This document shows positions 22,053-22,127 of a stretch of 22,127 bases of DNA, piece after piece; position 1 is the first letter of the stretch, and each line of letters starts with the position of its first letter. Source of the DNA: JBIOWF01 sp044868295 (GTDB lineage: Bacteria > Actinomycetota > Actinomycetes > Streptosporangiales > Streptosporangiaceae); assembly GCA_044868295.1 (NCBI GenBank), contig JBIOWF010000165.1, positions 1 through 22,127 on the forward strand. Reading direction: 5' to 3'. The position numbers and the translations under genes were made by a program. The notes below the pieces were generated by a model. It did no database searches. It saw only the letters and a list, made by a program, of their open reading frames with translations, and was not told where the DNA came from.

Positions 22053-22127
22053 ATTTCTAACGATCAGGGTCCGCTGAGGATACGCAATTCTGTTCATAGA
22101 GTTTCAGGCACGGCGGATCGGCTGGTC

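Noticed and set aside
1..22127. CRISPR arrays, tRNA or rRNA genes, prophage genes
   Set aside because: No regularly spaced repeats, no tRNA-like cloverleaf sequence and no phage structural proteins were seen.

Overview
The window is high-GC DNA with very little non-coding space, G/C-rich third codon positions and frequent GTG starts. The gene families (cobalamin-dependent MetH beside a PAC2 protein, a HemD-winged-helix fusion beside nirBD, a Tat-exported PGRP amidase) point to an actinomycete. A Streptosporangiaceae-like or related filamentous genus is my guess; the sequence does not fix the genus.

Layout. (1) 1-3944, minus strand: a peptide/nickel-type ABC importer operon in the order permease C, lipoprotein binding protein, permease B, ATPase (cut by the window edge), with an AT-richer promoter region at 3945-4193. 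(2) 4194-8960, minus strand: metH, then a HAD phosphatase starting at TTG, then a small four-helix membrane protein of unknown function. (3) 8961-9620: the only gene-free stretch over 300 bases. It holds several GC-rich hairpins near metH and the decayed right end of an IS200/IS605-type (TnpB) element. (4) 9621-10475, plus strand: a PAC2-family protein whose stop codon overlaps the stop of the opposing operon. (5) 10472-20287, minus strand: a nitrate assimilation cluster made of narK, a terminator, then nasA, a NasB-like flavoprotein, nirB, nirD, a HemD-winged-helix fusion and a CbiX/SirB-like chelatase. The last six are joined by 4-base start/stop overlaps. (6) 20511-21964, plus strand: a peptide deformylase and a Tat-exported PGRP amidase, separated by a long palindrome. 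(7) 21965-22127: an AT-richer tail with one possible outward promoter.

How the genes work together. NarK imports nitrate. NasA reduces it to nitrite in the cytoplasm with electrons probably delivered by the NasB-like FAD/[2Fe-2S] protein. NirBD reduces nitrite to ammonium and needs siroheme. The last two genes of the operon make part of the siroheme route: HemD forms uroporphyrinogen III and the chelatase would insert iron into sirohydrochlorin. The methyltransferase step in between is not encoded here. The winged-helix domain on HemD may regulate the cluster. The narK and nasA upstream regions share ACATGT-centred inverted repeats, which are candidate operators.

I did not find a clearly new biological system. 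The best leads are the shared operator-like repeats in the nitrate promoters, the TnpB-type relic between metH and the PAC2 gene, the TA-flanked palindrome after the deformylase, and hairpins placed over translation starts.
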